From Nocardia sp. NBC_00565 (GTDB lineage: Bacteria > Actinomycetota > Actinomycetes > Mycobacteriales > Mycobacteriaceae): a stretch of DNA of 64,000 bases. The stretch covers positions 2,666,001 through 2,730,000 of the forward strand of contig NZ_CP107785.1 of the NCBI RefSeq assembly GCF_036345915.1. The letters are read 5' to 3'. Below, piece after piece: positions 17,999 through 27,325 of the stretch. The translations under genes were made by a program, and so were the position numbers. Every line of letters begins with the position of its first letter. Position 1 is the stretch's first letter. The notes below the pieces were generated by a model, which was given only the letters and a program-made list of their open reading frames with translations, searched no databases and was not told the origin of the DNA.

Positions 17999-20453
17999 CG
18001 TTGCCTTCCTGTTCATCCGAGGGATTGTTCGTCGGCGCGCGGAACGCGCCGAGTTGCTCGGTAGGCACCACGCTATGCGGTTCACCGGGCAACACGCCAG
18101 CATCTCGATCGGGGGTCGCGCGGCGACCCTGCCTGGTCCCGATTTCGATGGCGGACATCAGATCCCGGGCTTGCTCGGCCGAACGCTCCCGCTCCGGCGA
18201 CTGCTCGGTGGCGGGCTCGGTGACGGGGGTGGACTGTGCCAGTTGCGGTGCGATGCTGGCCTGCCGGTTGCGGCGTGGCAGTGCGGGCCTGCCGTCGGTT
18301 CCAGCGGTCTGCGGTGCGTCGGAGGTGGGCAGTGCGCTCGGGGTTCTCGGCGGCGGATCCAGCTCGGCCGGCGTCGCGAAGCGCGGTGGCGCGGTGAGCA
18401 CCGCGGATTCGGTTTCGGTGTGACCGTAGGGGGTGGAGTCGACGAAGGGCACCGGGTGCCGCCGTCGGCGTGTCGATTCCAGAATCCCGGGATCGGTTGT
18501 GAGTGCCGGGGATTCGTCGGCGAGCAGTGCGGCGGGGATGAGCACAATGGCACGGATACCACCGTAATCGGACTCCGCGAGCCGGACCTTCACGCCGTGC
18601 TGAGCGGCCAGCTGCGCGACGACGAACAGGCCGAGCCGAGAGTCCGACGACAGCGCAGCCACCCCGAAACTCGGTGGGTTGCGCAGCATCTCGTTGACGC
18701 GATCGATCTCGGCCGACGTCATACCCATGCCCTGATCGCTGATCTCGGCGACCACGCCCTTACCGACCACATTGCCGGTCACCTCGACCCGGGACTGGGG
18801 CGGCGAGAACGAGGTCGCGTTGTCCACCAGCTCGGCGAGCAGGTGGGTGAGGTCGGCGACGACCGCGCCGAGCACATGCGTTTCGGGCAGGCGGGCGATG
18901 CGAACCCGTGCGTAGTCGAGGGTTTCACCGACCGCGCTGCGAACCAGGTCGATCAGCGGTACCGGGTTGCGCCACTGCCGACCGGGCTGGCCGCCGCCGA
19001 GGATGATCAGGTTCTCCGCGTTGCGGCGTTCGCGAGTGGCGAGGTGATCGAGCTTGAACAGGATGTCCAGCATTGCTGGATCCTCCTGGCGCTCCTCGGC
19101 GTGGTCGAGGATTTCGAGTTGGCGATGCACCACGATCTGGCTGCGATGGGCGATATTCAGGAATACCGCCTTGACGCCCTCGCGAGTCTTGGCCTCGTTG
19201 ACCGCGCCGGCGACGGCCGCCTGGTGCGCGTGCTCGAATGCCTTGGCCACCTGGCCGATCTCGTCGTGACCGTAATCCAAGTTCGGCGATTCGTCGGCGG
19301 GGTCGATGATTTCGCCCTCGGCCAGGCGCCGCATCATCTCCGGGAGCCGCTCATCGGCCAGGGCGAGGGTTTCACCGCGCAGCCGCTTGAGCCTGCGGAT
19401 GATCCGATTGGCCAGCAGCACGGCGATCAGGAACGCCAGCAGACTGACCACGGTGATCCCGCCGCCGGCCCACAGGGTGCGCTCGGTCGCGGCGGCCGAC
19501 TTGTCCTCGGCCAGTTCCTGGACCCCTTTGCCCTGCGTGAGCCAGATATCGATCAACGTCCGGTTCATCTCGGCGGCGGCGCTGTGCCATTCCTGTGTGC
19601 TCAATGGCAGCGGTGCCGGAGCCGTCTTGGTCGCGCCGTTCGACGACGCGGTGCCGGATGTAGCGCTTGTGGCGGCCGTATTGCGTTGGGAGATAGCGTT
19701 TTCCATGGCTGTCAGCTGCTGCCACGCCGTACTCGCCTGGACGGCCTGCAGGGCCGCCTTCTCACGTGGGGGGAGCTCGACCGTCAGATTGCTGATTTCG
19801 GTGTGGTAGTAGCCGACCTGATGCTGGAGCTCCTCGATCGGAATGGGGGCCGGCCCATTCGCGGCGGCGAACATATTGGCGATGGCGACACTGCGTGATA
19901 TCGCTTCCAGCGCCAGGAAAATCCGCTTGCCCTCGGCGAGACCGGTGCTGATTTCGGCATCCGGCGCGCTCTGTTCGGCGGTTTTGGTACCGATGGTGAT
20001 GGTGTCGACGAGCTGGTTGTAGAATGCGTACGCGTCCGGGGCCGGTAACTGGCCAGCATCGGTGGCGGTGCGGACCTGTGTCAGGAAGTCGGCCAGCTTC
20101 CGGAAGTTCTCGGCGCCCGAACCGTCCCGGGCGACCAACTCGGTCGTGGCCGCCATGAGACCCTGGTAGGCGTTGTCGAGCCGGAGGCGGGCGGGGCCGA
20201 GGCCGGGTGCGGAAGATTCGTCACCGGCCAGCACCGCCAGCGTCAGATGACGTTCCCCCTGGATGGCCTCGAGCAGCTCCCTGGCCGGTGCCGTCGCATC
20301 CTGATTCTGCACGGCCCAGGACTTCGCATCATTGTTTTCCGCCACCAGATATCCGGCAGCGCTCACGCCGACCACGAGCAGCGTCAGGCTCGGGACGAGC
20401 GCGATCGCCAGAATCCGCGCCCGGACCCCGAGCCTCGCTCTGAACATCGGCAT
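17976..20453 (-). CDS. cvnA: conservon sensor histidine kinase-like protein CvnA
   Basis: About 825 residues from ATG 20453 (frame open to 20516). Order: N-terminal membrane helix (RILAIALVPSLTLLVVGVSAAG), a large extracytoplasmic nitrate/nitrite-sensing-type helical domain, a second helix (TVVSLLAFLIAVLLANRII), a HAMP-like region, then a kinase core with FLNIAHRSQIVVHRQLEIL, N-box LLAELVDNATSFSPP and G-box ISDQGMGM. The C-terminal ~180 residues are Pro/Ser/Thr-rich and disordered. First gene of cvnABCD; the promoter should lie in 20454-20560. Confidence 0.9.
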   Translation of the reverse strand: MPMFRARLGVRARILAIALVPSLTLLVVGVSAAGYLVAENNDAKSWAVQNQDATAPARELLEAIQGERHLTLAVLAGDESSAPGLGPARLRLDNAYQGLMAATTELVARDGSGAENFRKLADFLTQVRTATDAGQLPAPDAYAFYNQLVDTITIGTKTAEQSAPDAEISTGLAEGKRIFLALEAISRSVAIANMFAAANGPAPIPIEELQHQVGYYHTEISNLTVELPPREKAALQAVQASTAWQQLTAMENAISQRNTAATSATSGTASSNGATKTAPAPLPLSTQEWHSAAAEMNRTLIDIWLTQGKGVQELAEDKSAAATERTLWAGGGITVVSLLAFLIAVLLANRIIRRLKRLRGETLALADERLPEMMRRLAEGEIIDPADESPNLDYGHDEIGQVAKAFEHAHQAAVAGAVNEAKTREGVKAVFLNIAHRSQIVVHRQLEILDHAEERQEDPAMLDILFKLDHLATRERRNAENLIILGGGQPGRQWRNPVPLIDLVRSAVGETLDYARVRIARLPETHVLGAVVADLTHLLAELVDNATSFSPPQSRVEVTGNVVGKGVVAEISDQGMGMTSAEIDRVNEMLRNPPSFGVAALSSDSRLGLFVVAQLAAQHGVKVRLAESDYGGIRAIVLIPAALLADESPALTTDPGILESTRRRRHPVPFVDSTPYGHTETESAVLTAPPRFATPAELDPPPRTPSALPTSDAPQTAGTDGRPALPRRNRQASIAPQLAQSTPVTEPATEQSPERERSAEQARDLMSAIEIGTRQGRRATPDRDAGVLPGEPHSVVPTEQLGAFRAPTNNPSDEQEGNGDFFQPR

Positions 20454-20595
20454 ACCATAAACCCGTTGTGACCAATTCGATACCAACGTCCCGCTGACCG
20501 GAACCCGATTTGACAATCCGAGTGATGTCTACATGTGCGTGATAGGGAACCGACGCTCGTGCGTCAAAGCCCTTGGCGCACCCGGGTCGCCGGAG

Positions 20596-20755
20596 TTACG
20601 CTCCAGACTCGGCTACCCGACCGGTGCGGGGCAGAGCGCCGACATAGGCCTGGAGCGCGGCCCGAAACTCGGCCGCATATGGGAAAGGCAGTGCCTGAAC
20701 GCGATTCGGTGGCGAACCGATAATCGGCTCGCCACCGGGGATGCCGTCACAGGCC
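20596..20755 (-). pseudogene. coding-like C-terminal fragment after doxX
   Basis: A leftward frame overlapping the doxX 3' end encodes GGEPIIGSPPNRVQALPFP followed by AAEFRAALQAYVGALPR and stops at TAA 20596-20598. GC-rich third positions look coding, but there is no start codon and no family is recognised. The stretch also holds the space before cvnA, so it may be a remnant. Low confidence. Confidence 0.25.
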
Positions 20756-21115
20756 CGCGAAGCGGCCGATGGCCACGAATACGGCGATAATCAGCACCGT
20801 CGTAGTGATGGCGATATTGCGGGGCTCGCGCAGACGGATGTGTGCGGCGATCGCGCCGATCATGACCACGGCGAAGCCGACCGCCGCCAGCGGCGTGAGC
20901 ACCGGAGCGATGCCGGTCCACCAGGGCACGATGATGCCGATGACACCCAACAGTTCGCTGTAGGCGGTCAGGCGCACGACCGGCTGCGGGAAGACCGCCA
21001 CACCGGTCTGGCCCATCGCGACCAACTTCTCTTTGGACTGCGTGGATTTTGCGATCCCGGACGTAGTGAACACGACAGCCAGCAGAACCTGTCCGATCCA
21101 CAATGCGATATTCAT
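20747..21115 (-). CDS. DoxX-family membrane protein
   Basis: 122 residues, four hydrophobic spans (residues 3-20, 45-65, 70-90, 98-116). The N-terminal MNIALWIGQVLLAVVFTTSGIAK pattern and YSELLGVIGII are typical of the DoxX-like family (DoxX_2). The role in this group is uncertain (membrane redox homeostasis has been proposed). ATG 21115 follows a GGGAGG-like site. Divergent from gabD2. Confidence 0.85.
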   Translation of the reverse strand: MNIALWIGQVLLAVVFTTSGIAKSTQSKEKLVAMGQTGVAVFPQPVVRLTAYSELLGVIGIIVPWWTGIAPVLTPLAAVGFAVVMIGAIAAHIRLREPRNIAITTTVLIIAVFVAIGRFAGL

Positions 21116-21288
21116 GATTGCCTCCCTGAAGGTTCGGGTGCCCATGAGACAAACCGGGCTGGGAAAACGTGACAGTTCCGGCCGAATAGGCGTTGTCGTC
21201 CGCCAACCGCGGGGTAATGGCTGCTGTGCGGACACCGCGCGGCGTATGTTGTGTGTATCCCGGGGTTACTCACAAGTAGGAGGCACCG

Positions 21289-22842
21289 ATGCCCGCGCCG
21301 AATGCCGAAGTCTTCACCCGTCTGAGTGCGCTCGCGGCGATCGATGATCCGACCTCCCGTTCGTCCAAGACGATCGCGGAAACCTTCACCGGCAGGCCAC
21401 TCGGCAGTGTCCCGGTGGGTACTACCGACGATGTGGCCGCCGCCTTCGGCAAAGCCCGAACGGCGCAGGCCCGCTGGGCAGTGCGCCCGGCCAAGGACCG
21501 CGCGTCGGTGCTGGAACGGTATCGCGAACTGGTCATCGAGCACCGCGAATTCCTGATGGACGTGCTCCAGGCCGAGACCGGCAAGGCGCGCTGGGCCGCA
21601 CAGGAAGAGATCATGGGCCTGATGTTCGCGGCCCGCTATTTCGCCAGGGTCGCACCCGGCCTGCTCGATGCGCACAGCGTGCCCGGCGCCTTCCCGGTGC
21701 TCAATCGCGCGAGCGTGCGACACCAGCCCAAGGGCGTCGTCGGTGTGGTCGCGCCGTGGAACTACCCGATGCTGCTGTCCATCGGCGATTCGATTCCGGC
21801 ACTGCTCGCCGGCAATGCGGTGGTCGTCAAGCCGGACAGCCAGACGCCGTACTCCGCGCTGGCCAATGCCGAACTGCTGTATCAGGCCGGGCTGCCCCGC
21901 GACCTGCTCGCCGTCGTCCCCGGCCCGGGCACGGTGGTCGGTGCCGCGATCGTCGACAACTGCGACTACCTGATGTTCACCGGCTCCTCGGCGACCGGGC
22001 GCACCCTGGCCGAACAGTGCGGTCGCAGACTCATCGGCTTCTCCGCGGAACTGGGCGGCAAGAACCCGATGATCGTCACCCGTGGCGCGAAACTGGACAG
22101 GGCCGCCAAGGCCGCAGTGCGCGCATGCTTCTCCAATGCCGGTCAGCTGTGTATCTCGATCGAACGGCTCTATGTCGAGAAGGCGGTCGCCACGGAGTTC
22201 ACCGAGAAGTTCGTCGCCGCCGTGCGGGCCGCGAAACTCGGTGCGGCCTACGACTATTCGGCCGATATCGGCAGCCTCATCTCCGAGGCGCAACTGGAGA
22301 CCGTCACCAAGCATGTCGCCGACGCGACCTCCAAGGGCGCGCGGGTAGTCGTCGGCGGCAAGGCCCGCCCCGATCTGGGACCGCTGTTCTTCGAACCCAC
22401 CGTGCTCGCCGAGGTGACCGATGAGATGGAGTGCGGCCGCGAGGAAACCTTCGGCCCGCTGGTCTCGATCTACCCGGTCGAGAATGTCGAGGAGGCGATC
22501 GGCTTGGCCAACGACACCGAGTACGGCTTGAACGCCAGCGTCTGGGCACAGAGCAAGCCCGCGGGCGAGCGCATCGCCGAGCGGCTGCACGCGGGCACCG
22601 TCTGCGTGGATGAGGGGTACGCCCCCGCCTGGGGCACCACCGCCGCGCCGATGGGCGGCATGGGCATCTCCGGTGTCGGGCGTCGACACGGCCCCGACGG
22701 CCTGCTGAAGTTCACCGAACCGCAGACGGTCGTCGTCACGCGGTTCATGAATCTCGATGCGCCAGGACTGGTTTCGCAGGACAAGTGGCAGCGCCTGCTG
22801 ATGACGCTCGCGCGCGGCTTCCGGTTCCTGCCCGGCCGCTGA
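21289..22842 (+). CDS. gabD2: succinate-semialdehyde dehydrogenase (NADP), GabD2 type
   Basis: 517 residues. Oxidises succinate semialdehyde to succinate in GABA degradation or a TCA bypass. The aldehyde-dehydrogenase fold is complete: VVAPWNYPM, KPDSQTPYSA, TGSSATGR, catalytic Glu in ELGGKNP (about 254) and catalytic Cys in NAGQLCIS (about 288), then EETFGPL. The long N-terminus and C-terminal PGLVSQDKWQRLL are typical of the mycobacterial GabD2 branch. TAGGAGG precedes ATG 21289. Confidence 0.9.
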   Translation: MPAPNAEVFTRLSALAAIDDPTSRSSKTIAETFTGRPLGSVPVGTTDDVAAAFGKARTAQARWAVRPAKDRASVLERYRELVIEHREFLMDVLQAETGKARWAAQEEIMGLMFAARYFARVAPGLLDAHSVPGAFPVLNRASVRHQPKGVVGVVAPWNYPMLLSIGDSIPALLAGNAVVVKPDSQTPYSALANAELLYQAGLPRDLLAVVPGPGTVVGAAIVDNCDYLMFTGSSATGRTLAEQCGRRLIGFSAELGGKNPMIVTRGAKLDRAAKAAVRACFSNAGQLCISIERLYVEKAVATEFTEKFVAAVRAAKLGAAYDYSADIGSLISEAQLETVTKHVADATSKGARVVVGGKARPDLGPLFFEPTVLAEVTDEMECGREETFGPLVSIYPVENVEEAIGLANDTEYGLNASVWAQSKPAGERIAERLHAGTVCVDEGYAPAWGTTAAPMGGMGISGVGRRHGPDGLLKFTEPQTVVVTRFMNLDAPGLVSQDKWQRLLMTLARGFRFLPGR

Positions 22843-22854
22843 CCAACCCCCCGA

Positions 22855-22888
22855 CCCCGCCGTCCCGGTCTGCAGCGGGACGGCGGGG
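22855..22888 (+). terminator. GC-rich terminator after gabD2
   Basis: Perfect 12-bp stem CCCCGCCGTCCC (22855-22866) / GGGACGGCGGGG (22877-22888) with a 10-nt loop, 13 bp after the gabD2 stop. No poly-T tail, as usual for high-GC actinobacteria. It may also serve the convergent DUF779 gene. Confidence 0.7.
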
Positions 22889-22999
22889 CGGTGTGGTGTC
22901 GGCCCGGGGCTGCGGACCCCCTGGGCCGATCACCTGTTCGTCGCCCGCGGACGCACCCGCGGGCGTGAATCAGGTCCCTGACGACTGCTCGCGCCGCAG

Positions 23000-23404
23000 T
23001 CAGCTCATTCGGTCGGCTCCCGTCCGCGGCGGCGGCCCGGCCGCCAACACCGCCGTCTCCTCATCGGTCAACAGCCGCGATCTGATGATGAAGCGCACGC
23101 CCTCGGGCGCCTCCAGCGAGAATCCGCTGCCGCGTCCGCTCACCACATCGACGGTGAGGTGGGTGTGTTTCCACAGCTCGTACTGATCGCCGCTGATCCA
23201 GAATTCGGTATGCCACGGCAGGCGGTCAAGCAGCACATCGGCGCTGCCGACGCGGAATTCGCGCACCCCGAAGCACATCGGTGAGCTGCCGTCGCAGCAG
23301 CCGCCGGACTGGTGGAACAGCACCGGGCCGTGTTGTTCGATCAACCGGCGCAACACTTCTCGTGCCCGTTCGGTGATGGTGACGCGGGCTACTCTGCTAT
23401 GCAT
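23000..23404 (-). CDS. DUF779 domain protein
   Basis: 134 residues of the DUF779 family, found next to aldehyde and alcohol dehydrogenases. Conserved HQSGGCCDGSSPMCF (about residues 31-45) has a Cys-Cys pair and a third Cys that look like a metal or redox site; WISGDQYELWKHTHLTVDVV follows. The start overlaps the aldehyde dehydrogenase stop (TGATG), so it is translationally coupled. Probably assists the dehydrogenase; exact function unknown. Confidence 0.85.
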   Translation of the reverse strand: MHSRVARVTITERAREVLRRLIEQHGPVLFHQSGGCCDGSSPMCFGVREFRVGSADVLLDRLPWHTEFWISGDQYELWKHTHLTVDVVSGRGSGFSLEAPEGVRFIIRSRLLTDEETAVLAAGPPPRTGADRMS

Positions 23405-24921
23405 CAGAAGAATCCGAGTTTTGTCGGTGAATAACTGACCAGCAGATTCTTGGTCTGCTGGTAGTGATCGAGCATCATTTTGTGGTTTTCCCGGCCGATG
23501 CCGGACTTTTTGTACCCGCCGAATGCCGCGTGTGCGGGGTACGCGTGGAAACAATTGGTCCATACCCGACCTGCCTTGATCGCCCGGCCCATTCGGTAGG
23601 CGGTATTGATATCCCTGGTCCATACGCCCGCACCGAGTCCGTAGAGGGTGTCATTGGCGATCATGATCGCCTCTTCGACCGTGTCGAACCGGGTCACCGC
23701 CACCACCGGGCCGAAGATCTCCTCCTGGAAGATCCGCATGGTGTTGGTGCCCTCCACGATCGTCGGCTGGATGTAGTAGCCGCCCGGCAGTCCGTCCACC
23801 TCGCGCGCTTCCCCGCCGGTCAGCACGCGGGCGCCTTCCCGCCTGCCGATGTCGATGTAGGACAAGATCTTTTCGAATTGGTCGTTACTGGCTTGGGCGC
23901 CGATCATGGTGGTGTGGTCGAGCGGGTAGCCGCCCTTGATGGCCTTGGTCCGCTCGATGCAGCGGGCCAGGAATTCGTCGTAGATCGACGAGTGGATCAG
24001 GGCGCGCGATGGGCAGGTGCATACCTCGCCCTGGTTGAGCGCGAACATCACGAAGCCCTCGACGGCCTTGTCCAGGAATTCGTCGTCGGCGGTCAGCACA
24101 TCGGGCAGGAAGATGTTGGGGCTCTTACCGCCCAACTCCAGACTGACCGGAATGATGTTCTCGCTCGCGTACTGCATGATGAGTCGGCCGGTGGTGGTCT
24201 CACCGGTGAAGGCGACCTTCGCCACCCGTGGGCTCGCGGCCAGTGGCTTACCGGCCTCCGTGCCGAAACCGTTGACCACGTTGAGAACTCCGGGCGGCAG
24301 CAGATCCGCGATGAGCTCGATCACCAACAGGATCGAGGCCGGGGTCTGCTCGGCGGGCTTGAGTACCACGCAGTTGCCCGCCGCCAACGCCGGTGCCAGC
24401 TTCCAGGCGGCCATCAGGATCGGGAAGTTCCACGGAATGATCTGGCCGACCACACCGAGCGGTTCGTGGAAGTGGTACGCGATCGTGTCGACGTCGATTT
24501 CGGCGATGCTGCCCTCCTGCGCGCGGATGACGCCCGCGAAGTAGCGGAAGTGGTCGACCGCCAATGGCAGGTCCGCGGCGGGGGTTTCGCGGACGGGCTT
24601 GCCGTTGTCCCAGGTTTCGGCGACGGCCAGCGGTTCGAGGCTGTGCTCGATCCGGTCGGCGATCTTGTTGAGGATGTTCGCGCGCTCGGTGACCGAGGTG
24701 GCGGCCCACCGGGGGGCGGCGTGGTGCGCGGCCTCCAGGGCCATATCGATATCGGCCGCGGTGGAGCGGGCCACCGAGCAGAAGGTCTCACCGTCGACGG
24801 GGGACGGGTTCTCGAAATACCTGCCCTCGATGGGGGCCGACCAGTCGCCGCCGATGAAGTTGTCGTAGCGACTTGCGTAGGTGACGATGCCGGTAGCGGA
24901 CCCCGGCCTGGCGTAGATCAT
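23404..24921 (-). CDS. NAD-dependent aldehyde dehydrogenase (acetaldehyde/ExaC-like)
   Basis: About 505 residues. Full ALDH motif set: [50 protein letters not shown] and the catalytic Cys in [11 protein letters not shown]. The [26 protein letters not shown]-terminus is typical of the ExaC/AldB branch that oxidises acetaldehyde and other short aldehydes. ATG 24921 has GAGGAG 8 nt upstream and is preferred over ATG 24960. In one direction with DUF779 downstream and a GAF regulator upstream. Confidence 0.9.
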   Translation of the reverse strand: MIYARPGSATGIVTYASRYDNFIGGDWSAPIEGRYFENPSPVDGETFCSVARSTAADIDMALEAAHHAAPRWAATSVTERANILNKIADRIEHSLEPLAVAETWDNGKPVRETPAADLPLAVDHFRYFAGVIRAQEGSIAEIDVDTIAYHFHEPLGVVGQIIPWNFPILMAAWKLAPALAAGNCVVLKPAEQTPASILLVIELIADLLPPGVLNVVNGFGTEAGKPLAASPRVAKVAFTGETTTGRLIMQYASENIIPVSLELGGKSPNIFLPDVLTADDEFLDKAVEGFVMFALNQGEVCTCPSRALIHSSIYDEFLARCIERTKAIKGGYPLDHTTMIGAQASNDQFEKILSYIDIGRREGARVLTGGEAREVDGLPGGYYIQPTIVEGTNTMRIFQEEIFGPVVAVTRFDTVEEAIMIANDTLYGLGAGVWTRDINTAYRMGRAIKAGRVWTNCFHAYPAHAAFGGYKKSGIGRENHKMMLDHYQQTKNLLVSYSPTKLGFF

Positions 24922-24972
24922 GTGCGGTCGCTCCTCGCGAATCTGCTCTGAGAGGGCCACTATCTCCCGAGA

Positions 24973-24993
24973 AGGTTGGTGCGAGGTTGGTGC
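24973..24993. promoter_or_regulatory. phased direct repeat upstream of the aldehyde dehydrogenase
   Basis: AGGTTGGTGC-G-AGGTTGGTGC (+ strand), two identical 10-mers at an 11-bp phase, about 52-72 bp upstream of the dehydrogenase start and between it and the GAF regulator gene. Phasing to one helical turn suits co-operative regulator binding. Candidate site only. Confidence 0.4.
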
Positions 24994-25060
24994 CGCTGTT
25001 CCGGGGGCAACTCAGCCGCCCAGAAATGCAGGGAGTACTGCGATTCGGAAGCGCTGTGAT

Positions 25061-26281
25061 TCAGGAGCGTTGCGCGGTACAGAGCCGGGCCACGACCACG
25101 GCGCGGCGCACATCGTCGGCCGGCAGCAGCCGCAGCGCGTGCTCGTGCACCTCGATATCGCCGGGGGAGCGCTCGCCGAACGCGACGGCGTGGTCGGCGC
25201 GATCGCTGGCCAGCACCGCGGTGCGCACCCCGACATCCAGGTGATTGCGCCACTGCAGCACACCCGGTGTATCCGAACCGGGCAGCAGCGGACCGCGATA
25301 CAGCCAGACCGCCGAGGTGGTGTCCCCGGCCTGGATTGCGGCCAGTAGGTCGACCGCGTCGCAGGAGACCGGACCGGTGAGCATGTAGCGGCGGATACTG
25401 ATCTCACCGCCGGTAGTACGGCGCAGATGCGAGACGTCGGCCTTGAGCGTACTAGAGGAGACCGGACGGTCGCCGTAGACGGCGGCCTGTAACTGATCGG
25501 GCGTGAACCCGTCGGGCTCGAGCGCGAGCAGCGCCAGGATCTCGAGGTGCCGCGGCGGCAACGGAACCGGCCTACCGTCGCGGACCAGCCTTGCGCCACC
25601 GAGACATTCGAGCCGGACGCCGGGTGCGGGCGTCGGTGCGGCGGCGCGCAGCATCGTCTCGACCGCGGTGACCAGGGCCCGCACCGAGGTCATCACCATC
25701 GGATGCGAGCGGTCCCAGGAACTGGACAGGTCGAGGACGCCGACCTGATGGCCGTCGGGTGCGTGGATCGGTGCGGAGTAGCAGACCCAGCCGTGCAGCG
25801 CGGCCACCAGATGTTCGGCGGAGAACACGGTGGTCGGGCGGTCGGTGTGCAGGGCGAGCGACAATCCGTTGGTGCCCATATGGCTTTCGTCCCAGCAGCC
25901 GCCGGGGGCGAAGTTCACCGCATCGGCCTGGCGGCGCAGGGTGCGGTCGCCGCACGACCACAGGATGGTGCCCGCGGCGTCGGTGACGGCCGCGAGGTAT
26001 CCGGAGTCCTCGGTGATCCCGCGCAGGTCACCGGCCAGTTCGGTGATCGGTTGGCGCAGTGGGGATTCGGTCCAGCGGTCCCGGACATCGTCGAGGCCGG
26101 GTGCCTCGGTGCAGCTCGGGTCGACGGTCGTCAGCGAGCGCTGCCAGGATTGGGCGACCTCGTTGCGTAGTGAGGTGGTGCCCGCGGGGATGCGCACGGC
26201 GCGACTGGGAGCCGTCGCCCACCGGGCCCATTCCTTTTCCAGTACTGCCCGCTGTTGGGTGAGGGTGCTGAACTGTGCCAC
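25061..26281 (-). CDS. GAF-domain transcriptional regulator (AcoR-like, no AAA+ domain)
   Basis: 406 residues. The N-terminal half is an AcoR-type GAF sensor (NEVAQSWQRS, SGYLAAVTDAAGTILW, NFAPGGCWDESHMGTNGLSLAL, CYSAPIHAPDG). The C-terminal part is a winged-helix region (LPPRHLEILALLALEPDGFTPDQLQAAVYGD ... STLKADVSHLRR). It lacks the sigma-54 ATPase domain. This architecture is usual next to actinobacterial acetaldehyde or acetoin dehydrogenases, and it most likely activates the downstream dehydrogenase gene. Confidence 0.85.
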   Translation of the reverse strand: MAQFSTLTQQRAVLEKEWARWATAPSRAVRIPAGTTSLRNEVAQSWQRSLTTVDPSCTEAPGLDDVRDRWTESPLRQPITELAGDLRGITEDSGYLAAVTDAAGTILWSCGDRTLRRQADAVNFAPGGCWDESHMGTNGLSLALHTDRPTTVFSAEHLVAALHGWVCYSAPIHAPDGHQVGVLDLSSSWDRSHPMVMTSVRALVTAVETMLRAAAPTPAPGVRLECLGGARLVRDGRPVPLPPRHLEILALLALEPDGFTPDQLQAAVYGDRPVSSSTLKADVSHLRRTTGGEISIRRYMLTGPVSCDAVDLLAAIQAGDTTSAVWLYRGPLLPGSDTPGVLQWRNHLDVGVRTAVLASDRADHAVAFGERSPGDIEVHEHALRLLPADDVRRAVVVARLCTAQRS

Positions 26282-26301
26282 CTCGTAAACCCCATCGTTA
26301 G

Positions 26302-26313
26302 TGTGAGCTCACA
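26302..26313. promoter_or_regulatory. 12-bp palindrome upstream of the GAF regulator
   Basis: TGTGAGCTCACA, perfect dyad, 21 bp upstream of the regulator start and in the divergent gap to the MmcQ-like gene. It contains CRP-like TGTGA/TCACA halves but with only 2 bp between them, so a classic CRP site is not claimed. Confidence 0.35.
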
Positions 26314-26427
26314 TTCGCTCTCTCATCATGGCGTACGCATGACGGTTAGGGGAGAGTTCGACACCAAACCGACCAGTCTCCATTGAGGTTTCGATCCTGT
26401 TGGGCGATCACGGTCTACGCTGCAGAT

Positions 26428-26853
26428 ATGGCGACCGTTTCGCGGCGGGCCCGGCTCGCCGACGTGCACGAATTGGCCACCGGTATGCCATTTGTCAGCC
26501 GGGTTGACGGCCCGGGCGGCAATGCCGTCTATCAGGTCGGCGGCAAATCGTTCGTATTCTTCCGCAACCCGCGACCGGACGCGTTCGATCCGGAGACCGG
26601 CGAACGCTATACCGATGTGATCGTGATCTGGGTGCCCTCCGAATCGGACAAACTGGCGCTGGTGCAGGATCCGGATTCGCCATTCTTCACCACACCGCAT
26701 TTCAACGGTCATCTGTCGGTCCTGGTGCGCGGCAGCCGAATCGGCGAGCTCGGCAAACAGGAACTGGCCGAGGTGATCCAGGACGCCTGGCTGTCGCGGG
26801 CCTCACGCAAACGGGCCGCGGACTGGCTGGCCGCCAACACCGTCGTCGAATGA
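26428..26853 (+). CDS. MmcQ/YjbR-family protein
   Basis: 141 residues. The MmcQ/YjbR fold is indicated by the early HELATGMPFVSRV, GGKSFVFFRNP, FFTTPHFNGHLSVLV and the late LAEVIQDAWLSRASRKRAADW. Family members are small single-domain proteins described as DNA-binding, with unclear role. ATG 26428 chosen. Confidence 0.8.
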   Translation: MATVSRRARLADVHELATGMPFVSRVDGPGGNAVYQVGGKSFVFFRNPRPDAFDPETGERYTDVIVIWVPSESDKLALVQDPDSPFFTTPHFNGHLSVLVRGSRIGELGKQELAEVIQDAWLSRASRKRAADWLAANTVVE

Positions 26854-26938
26854 TCAACGGGACCGCTTGCCCACCACCGGGATTCCGGCGGGGAGCTCGC
26901 GTGGCGCACTGTGCAGATATGCGGTGTCTCGTTTTCGG

Positions 26939-27253
26939 CTACTTGTTGATGAAAATGCCTGCCACGTCGGCCCGCTTGATCGGGGTGTCCTGATTGATCT
27001 GGGCGCCGCACAGCAGGTCGACCTGAACCATCGTCGCGTCGACCGCGGTGCCCGCGGGCTCGTGATCGTTCTGGGTCTGCTGCTTGATGAATTTGGTGAT
27101 CGTCGTGCGCTTGGTGTCCTGATCCTGCTTGACGTAATCCTTGCAGGTGGTGTCGCCACCCTGGTTGAGCGCACGCTCGATATCGGTGCAGCCGGCCAGC
27201 AGTAACGCGACCGCCGCGACCCCGAGCCCGGTCCGTGTCAACGTGACGTGCAT
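26939..27253 (-). CDS. small lipoprotein, HdeA-like
   Basis: 104 residues. Signal peptide with lipobox LLAGC (Cys about residue 22). The mature part has TCKDYVKQD and VDLLCGAQINQ, the two-cysteine pattern of short HdeA-like mycobacterial envelope proteins. A cell-surface lipoprotein of unknown role. GGAGG lies upstream of ATG 27253. Confidence 0.75.
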   Translation of the reverse strand: MHVTLTRTGLGVAAVALLLAGCTDIERALNQGGDTTCKDYVKQDQDTKRTTITKFIKQQTQNDHEPAGTAVDATMVQVDLLCGAQINQDTPIKRADVAGIFINK

Positions 27254-27325
27254 GTATTTCCTCCTGGCGGCTGGGCGGGCGGCAATGCCCGCGACGACGC
27301 AGTCCAGCCTAGGGCAGACCCGCGG

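Noticed and set aside
17832..19898. 688-codon open frame on the + strand
   Set aside because: Antisense to cvnA/cvnB, which have clear domains. Low-complexity translation is typical of high-GC shadow frames.
21112..22689. 525-codon minus-strand frame opposite gabD2
   Set aside because: Antisense to a complete aldehyde dehydrogenase; no recognisable family.
23464..24951. 495-codon + strand frame opposite the aldehyde dehydrogenase
   Set aside because: Antisense shadow of a gene with catalytic motifs intact.
26302..26313. TGTGAGCTCACA as a CRP/GlxR site
   Set aside because: The half-sites are 2 bp apart instead of 6, so it does not fit the CRP-family consensus.
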